From the NCBI GenBank assembly GCA_900767585.1, contig CAAFZP010000025.1, positions 1 through 7,343 of the forward strand: a stretch of 7,343 bases of DNA, written 5' to 3'. The notes beneath the pieces were generated by a model. The model was given only the letters and a program-made list of their open reading frames with translations. It did no database searches and was not told the DNA's origin. Position numbers and translations under genes: made by a program. Each line of letters begins with the position of its first letter. The stretch's first letter is position 1. This stretch comes from Lachnospiraceae bacterium. GTDB taxonomy: Bacteria; Bacillota; Clostridia; Lachnospirales; Lachnospiraceae. Below are positions 5,161 to 7,343 of the stretch, piece by piece.

Positions 5161-5237
5161 AAAAAAGAGCCGCATGAAGGTCGTAACAACGCACCACAAA
5201 AGATGAATCCTATTTGGGATTCAAATCTTCATGCGGC
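5161..5237 (-). terminator. Branched terminator/attenuator hairpin (first of tandem pair)
   Basis: GCCGCATGAAG (5237-5227 read on the - strand) pairs perfectly with CTTCATGCGGC (5179-5169), followed by TCTTTTTT (5168-5161). The 47-base interior contains a smaller hairpin, TGAATCC/GGATTCA (5223-5204). The 3' arm can instead pair with an upstream segment (see 5174-5260), which makes this a candidate conditional terminator rather than a plain one. Confidence 0.65.
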
Positions 5238-5260
5238 ACTTGGGATGTTGCGACTTTCAT
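5174..5260 (-). promoter_or_regulatory. Candidate anti-terminator pairing that competes with the first terminator
   Basis: In - strand RNA, ATGAAAGTCGCAACA (5260-5246) can pair with TGTTACGACCTTCAT (5188-5174) at 13 of 15 positions, the two mismatches being A-C. The downstream partner shares CTTCAT with the 3' arm of the 11-pair terminator stem, so the two pairings exclude each other or form a pseudoknot. This is the layout expected of an attenuator. Folding energies were not computed. Confidence 0.45.
5210..5260 (-). CDS. Possible 16-residue leader peptide MKVATSQVPHEDLNPK
   Basis: A small frame opens at the ATG that begins the anti-terminator segment and ends at a TAG just past the inner hairpin's first arm. 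It covers the 5' arms of both competing stems, so a moving or stalled ribosome would decide which forms. AGGAG lies only three bases before the ATG, which is short. A second overlapping frame (ATG at 5275, reading MSRGVDESRNIPSAA) has no clear ribosome binding site. The placement is suggestive, but coding is not demonstrated. Confidence 0.35.
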   Translation of the reverse strand: MKVATSQVPHEDLNPK

Positions 5261-5309
5261 CGACTCCTCGGCTCATACACGAGTAATATTTAATTGTTAG
5301 GGTTAGAAA

Positions 5310-5588
5310 TCAGATGCGATAGGTTGGTCTTACGGTGGGATCATTTCTGCACAGTCGATAGGAATAATGTCTGTAGTCAGCGGCGTTATAAACCGCAACT
5401 TGTCCGCACCGATTGCAGAAGGCGGAAAAGTGACCGTTCAGATCTTCGTACTTGTTGATCGTTCTGAGATTGCAGAACTTGCACGGAATCTTTTTTTGTT
5501 CCATGGTGGCCACCGCTTCCATCAGCGGAGCATTGTCTTTCTTGACGCGGGCGATATAGGCATCGTCCAGCTTGATTCTTTTACACAT
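5310..5588 (-). CDS. Small zinc-ribbon protein, unknown function
   Basis: This 92-aa protein has a helical, charged N-terminal part (residues 1-32) and a central treble-clef or zinc-ribbon-like unit with two CxxC knuckles, Cys36-x-x-Cys39 (CKFC) and Cys58-x-x-Cys61 (CNRC), 18 residues apart and probably binding one zinc. The C-terminus is rich in Tyr and Arg (DYRHYSYRLCRNDP). It recalls the small cysteine-rich proteins of Tn916-like elements, but I cannot assign it to that family. I chose the ATG at 5588 because GGAGGTGA lies seven bases upstream; an ATG at 5603 directly adjoins that site and overlaps immA. The gene starts five bases after the immA stop, so it belongs to the same operon and is its last gene before the tandem terminators. 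A role in DNA or RNA binding or protein contact is possible but unproven. Confidence 0.72.
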   Translation of the reverse strand: MCKRIKLDDAYIARVKKDNAPLMEAVATMEQKKIPCKFCNLRTINKYEDLNGHFSAFCNRCGQVAVYNAADYRHYSYRLCRNDPTVRPTYRI

Positions 5589-5593
5589 GACAT

Positions 5594-6238
5594 TCACCTC
5601 CATACAAAGAGTAAATCAAATAGCGGATCATATTCTTCATATGGCCTGTGATCGATCATGCCAAGCCTTTCAAGACGGTAGAGCAGACAGGTTACAGATA
5701 CGCCGAGATAATCGGCGACCAGGCGCAGCTCCTGCCTGTCGGATTTCAGGATTGTATAATCTCCGTATACCTTGATTTGCTCCTTCCTCATGAAAGTGTA
5801 TAGTGACCAGCCGACAAGGTTTGGACGAAGCAGAAGACAGGAGGCAACCACATTGGCTTGCCATTCCTTGAAATCATCTTCCGTTACAAGGCTTTTACGT
5901 GAGTTTTTGATGCGGTAATTCACAACCGTTTGCGGAGAATAGGACGGATCCTGCCAGTTGATCAGATCATGACCGCACTCGTGAGCAATCGTGAAGTTAC
6001 GCTCACCGGCTTTTTTATCATCGAGCAGTCTGTCATCAAGAATAATCTGATTGCCTGTCCGCATTCCTTCGATTCCCGTATCCGGATCAAAGGCGTAATA
6101 GGATATGTTGAGTTTTAAGTAGTCAGCTGCGAAGGCTTCAATGTCAAGCGGTCGGTAACCGTCATAGGCAGCTCCGAGATAATCCCGGAGAATGAAGTCG
6201 GCGAGCCGCTCGAACTCGGCTTTTGTACCCACAATCAT
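5594..6238 (-). CDS. immA: ImmA/IrrE-family zinc metallopeptidase
   Basis: This 214-aa protein belongs to the ImmA/IrrE (COG2856-type) peptidases, which cleave repressors of mobile elements, as ImmA of ICEBs1 does with ImmR after DNA damage or cell signalling. The zinc motif is His86-Glu87-Cys-Gly-His90 (FTIAHECGHDLIN), and the likely third ligand is Glu125 in KEWQANVVASCLLLR. Residues about 165-195 form a C-terminal helix-turn-helix-like piece (VADYLGVSVTCLLYRLERLG), common in the family. The start overlaps the 89-aa gene stop as ATGA, with GAGGT a few bases upstream. No XRE-type repressor that could be its substrate lies in the window; it is probably encoded elsewhere in the element. Position in an operon with a Y-family polymerase fits a DNA-damage link. 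The family is certain; the substrate is not known. Confidence 0.93.
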   Translation of the reverse strand: MIVGTKAEFERLADFILRDYLGAAYDGYRPLDIEAFAADYLKLNISYYAFDPDTGIEGMRTGNQIILDDRLLDDKKAGERNFTIAHECGHDLINWQDPSYSPQTVVNYRIKNSRKSLVTEDDFKEWQANVVASCLLLRPNLVGWSLYTFMRKEQIKVYGDYTILKSDRQELRLVADYLGVSVTCLLYRLERLGMIDHRPYEEYDPLFDLLFVWR

Positions 6239-6504
6239 GTATCTACCTCGATGATCACCTCATCTTCCATAAACCATTTTCCTTCTTCATCGTACAGGTA
6301 GCGAGGAAGCCCCTCCACCATGACGGTGTATCGGATACCGCATCCGCCGACCTTGGTCGAAGCTGCTCTTTCAACTCTTGTTATTCGGTCAATTGTATAG
6401 GTGTGACCGTCCTTCCATAAGAATTTCCTGGGGAACACACGTCCGTCCTTCTCCACGATGACGCTGACAGCAACCGGCTGTTTGACAAATTTGGTCGTTT
6501 GCAT
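6235..6504 (-). CDS. 89-aa small protein between umuC-like and immA genes
   Basis: The start is firm: AGGAGG sits six bases before the ATG at 6504 and overlaps the stop of the polymerase gene; longer in-frame starts would lie inside that gene. The protein reads as alternating beta strands (VAVSVIVEKDGRVFPRKFLW, then HTYTIDRITRVERA, IRYTVMVEGLPRYLY, KWFMEDEVIIEV), suggesting a small beta barrel or sheet. The F.W..G..Y.I..I pattern resembles small proteins found beside Y-family polymerases in other bacteria (DUF6504-like), but I recall this only loosely. It overlaps immA by four bases (ATGA). Its conserved-looking place between a translesion polymerase and a peptidase hints at a helper or regulator of the polymerase; that is inference. 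Confidence 0.78.
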   Translation of the reverse strand: MQTTKFVKQPVAVSVIVEKDGRVFPRKFLWKDGHTYTIDRITRVERAASTKVGGCGIRYTVMVEGLPRYLYDEEGKWFMEDEVIIEVDT

Positions 6505-6514
6505 ATTGAACCTC

Positions 6515-7343
6515 CTACATGGGTATTCCTGTCGGCATGATAATATCGGGATTATCATTTGGCGACATTTTGGGATTGTTCAGCAGGCAGGCGTTGCGGA
6601 TGATTTTCTTTCCGAAGCGATAGCGTAAGTCTTCGATGATTTTGTCCAGGGATTCTGCTTTGGCAACTTTGACAGGGTCTGAAAACAGGTCGAGTTGACA
6701 CGGGGTGTCCAGCGACGTGAGATTGATGGCTCTGACCGTAATCGAACGGATCGGATGGGACCAGTCATAGCTGCGTGTAAACAGGGAGAAGGCTTCCTTC
6801 GCAATAACCGAAGGGCTTTGTGTGGAAACGGGGAGACCACACTGCCATTGCTTCGTAAAAAGGTTTTTATCTCGAATCGCAATTGCGATGCCTGTTGCTT
6901 TCTTGTTGAAGACAAAGAGCCGATGCCCGATGTCCTGGCAGAGTTCGAGCATAAACTTCCAGACCTCTGCCGGATTTTCAAGGTCCTGAACTGCCGTCAT
7001 ACCGTGTCCGACGGTTTTGTCCGGGGCTTCGATATCCCTGACGGTGACCGGTGATGTATCAAGACCGTTGGCGAAACGCCATATATCAACGCCGCACTTT
7101 CCGAGCCTTCTTTGGAAGAAGTCAGGAGGAAACTGCGCGATTTGTCCGATGGTTCGGATGCCGACGGAAGAGAGTTTCTTTTCTGTCGCGCGACCGATAC
7201 CGAGCATATCCGATGCGGGAAGCTCCCACACAATCTCTTTGAAAGATTCTTTCGGAATCACGGTGACGGCATCTGGCTTTTTCATATCCGAACCAAGTTT
7301 GGCAAATATCTTATTAAAGGAAACTCCGATGTAGATCGTTATC
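6515..7343 (-). CDS. umuC: UmuC/DinB-type Y-family DNA polymerase, C-terminal 275 residues (5' end outside window)
   Basis: The frame stays open to the right edge: before the first in-window ATG (7285) it reads ITIYIGVSFNKIFAKLGSD, a classic Y-family palm segment, so that ATG is internal and the gene is only cut by the window. Visible parts are the end of the palm, a helix-hairpin-helix thumb (LPASDMLGIGRATEKKLSS), and the little-finger domain from about DKTVGHGM to INLTSL. The pentamer QLDLF (6683-6697) fits the sliding-clamp-binding consensus and implies recruitment to the replication clamp. The catalytic Asp and Asp-Glu residues lie beyond the edge and cannot be checked. The family performs error-prone synthesis past DNA lesions; copies on Gram-positive mobile elements are well known and usually damage-induced. 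It heads an operon with the 89-aa gene, immA and the zinc-ribbon gene. Any SOS box would be outside the window. Confidence 0.93.
   Translation of the reverse strand, partial: ITIYIGVSFNKIFAKLGSDMKKPDAVTVIPKESFKEIVWELPASDMLGIGRATEKKLSSVGIRTIGQIAQFPPDFFQRRLGKCGVDIWRFANGLDTSPVTVRDIEAPDKTVGHGMTAVQDLENPAEVWKFMLELCQDIGHRLFVFNKKATGIAIAIRDKNLFTKQWQCGLPVSTQSPSVIAKEAFSLFTRSYDWSHPIRSITVRAINLTSLDTPCQLDLFSDPVKVAKAESLDKIIEDLRYRFGKKIIRNACLLNNPKMSPNDNPDIIMPTGIPM
6683..6697 (-). other. Sliding-clamp-binding motif QLDLF in the Y-family polymerase
   Basis: The codons spell QLDLF, matching the bacterial beta-clamp pentamer consensus QL(S/D)LF. It stands after the little-finger domain, where Y-family polymerases usually carry it. 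This supports a functional polymerase rather than a decayed copy. Confidence 0.8.

Noticed and set aside
4541..5206. 221-codon + strand open frame over the sigma-like gene
   Set aside because: It is antisense to a gene with a clear helix-turn-helix and strong ribosome binding site, and it runs through the terminator hairpins.
5589..5603. Start of the zinc-ribbon gene at 5603
   Set aside because: That ATG directly adjoins the GGAGGTGA that serves the ATG at 5588 and would overlap immA.
6235..6558. Longer 107-aa form of the 89-aa protein
   Set aside because: The extra 18 codons lie within the end of the polymerase gene; the perfect AGGAGG points to the ATG at 6504.
6515..7285. Polymerase gene as a complete 256-aa protein starting at 7285
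   Set aside because: The frame is open to the window edge, and the upstream residues (GVSFNKIFAKLGSD) are a standard part of the family, so the ATG is internal.
1..7343. CRISPR arrays, tRNA genes, rRNA genes, insertion-sequence transposases
   Set aside because: No regularly spaced repeats, no cloverleaf-like segment and no transposase motifs were seen on either strand by eye.

Overview
The window looks like the recombination and regulation end of an integrative conjugative or mobilisable element (or a nest of such elements) from a Gram-positive Firmicute, most likely a gut-type Clostridia. The reasons are strong AGGAGG-type ribosome binding sites, medium GC content, a MazF toxin close to the Bacillus EndoA type, and a gene set (sigma-70-like factor, ImmA-type peptidase, Y-family polymerase, excisionase-like protein, tyrosine integrase) typical of Clostridial conjugative elements. 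No ribosomal, tRNA, CRISPR or core metabolic gene is visible. The species and element family are inferred; no search was run.

Layout. Bases 72-1355 hold a complete tyrosine integrase on the + strand. Everything else recognised is on the - strand. Read from the right edge leftward, it is: the C-terminal 275 residues of a UmuC-like Y-family DNA polymerase (cut by the window edge); an 89-aa beta-rich small protein; an ImmA/IrrE metallopeptidase; a 92-aa zinc-ribbon protein; a 280-base leader with two terminator-like hairpins, competing RNA pairings, two tiny reading frames and a hairpin that buries a ribosome binding site; a 146-aa sigma-70 region-4 protein; about 490 bases without a convincing gene but with strong inverted repeats; 129-aa and 65-aa unknown proteins; a MazF/PemK toxin; a second tyrosine integrase; and a protein made of two tandem copies of a small excisionase-like DNA-binding domain. 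The last gene ends 3 bases from the stop of the first integrase, so two related integrases face each other tail to tail.

How it may work together. umuC, the 89-aa gene, immA and the zinc-ribbon gene are tightly packed and probably form one operon linked to DNA damage and derepression. The sigma-like gene has no obvious promoter of its own, so its expression may depend on read-through of the tandem terminators and on opening the hairpin over its ribosome binding site. The 129-aa, 65-aa, mazF, int and excisionase-like genes form a second compact unit. There mazF and int share a TAATG stop/start and int overlaps the excisionase-like gene by 38 bases, tying toxin, integrase and directionality factor together.

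The most interesting unexplained parts are the multi-layer leader of the sigma-like gene (5034-5260), the gene-poor 4103-4588 region, the toxin with no recognisable MazE partner, and the tandem-duplicated excisionase-like protein carrying an antisense terminator inside its coding sequence.
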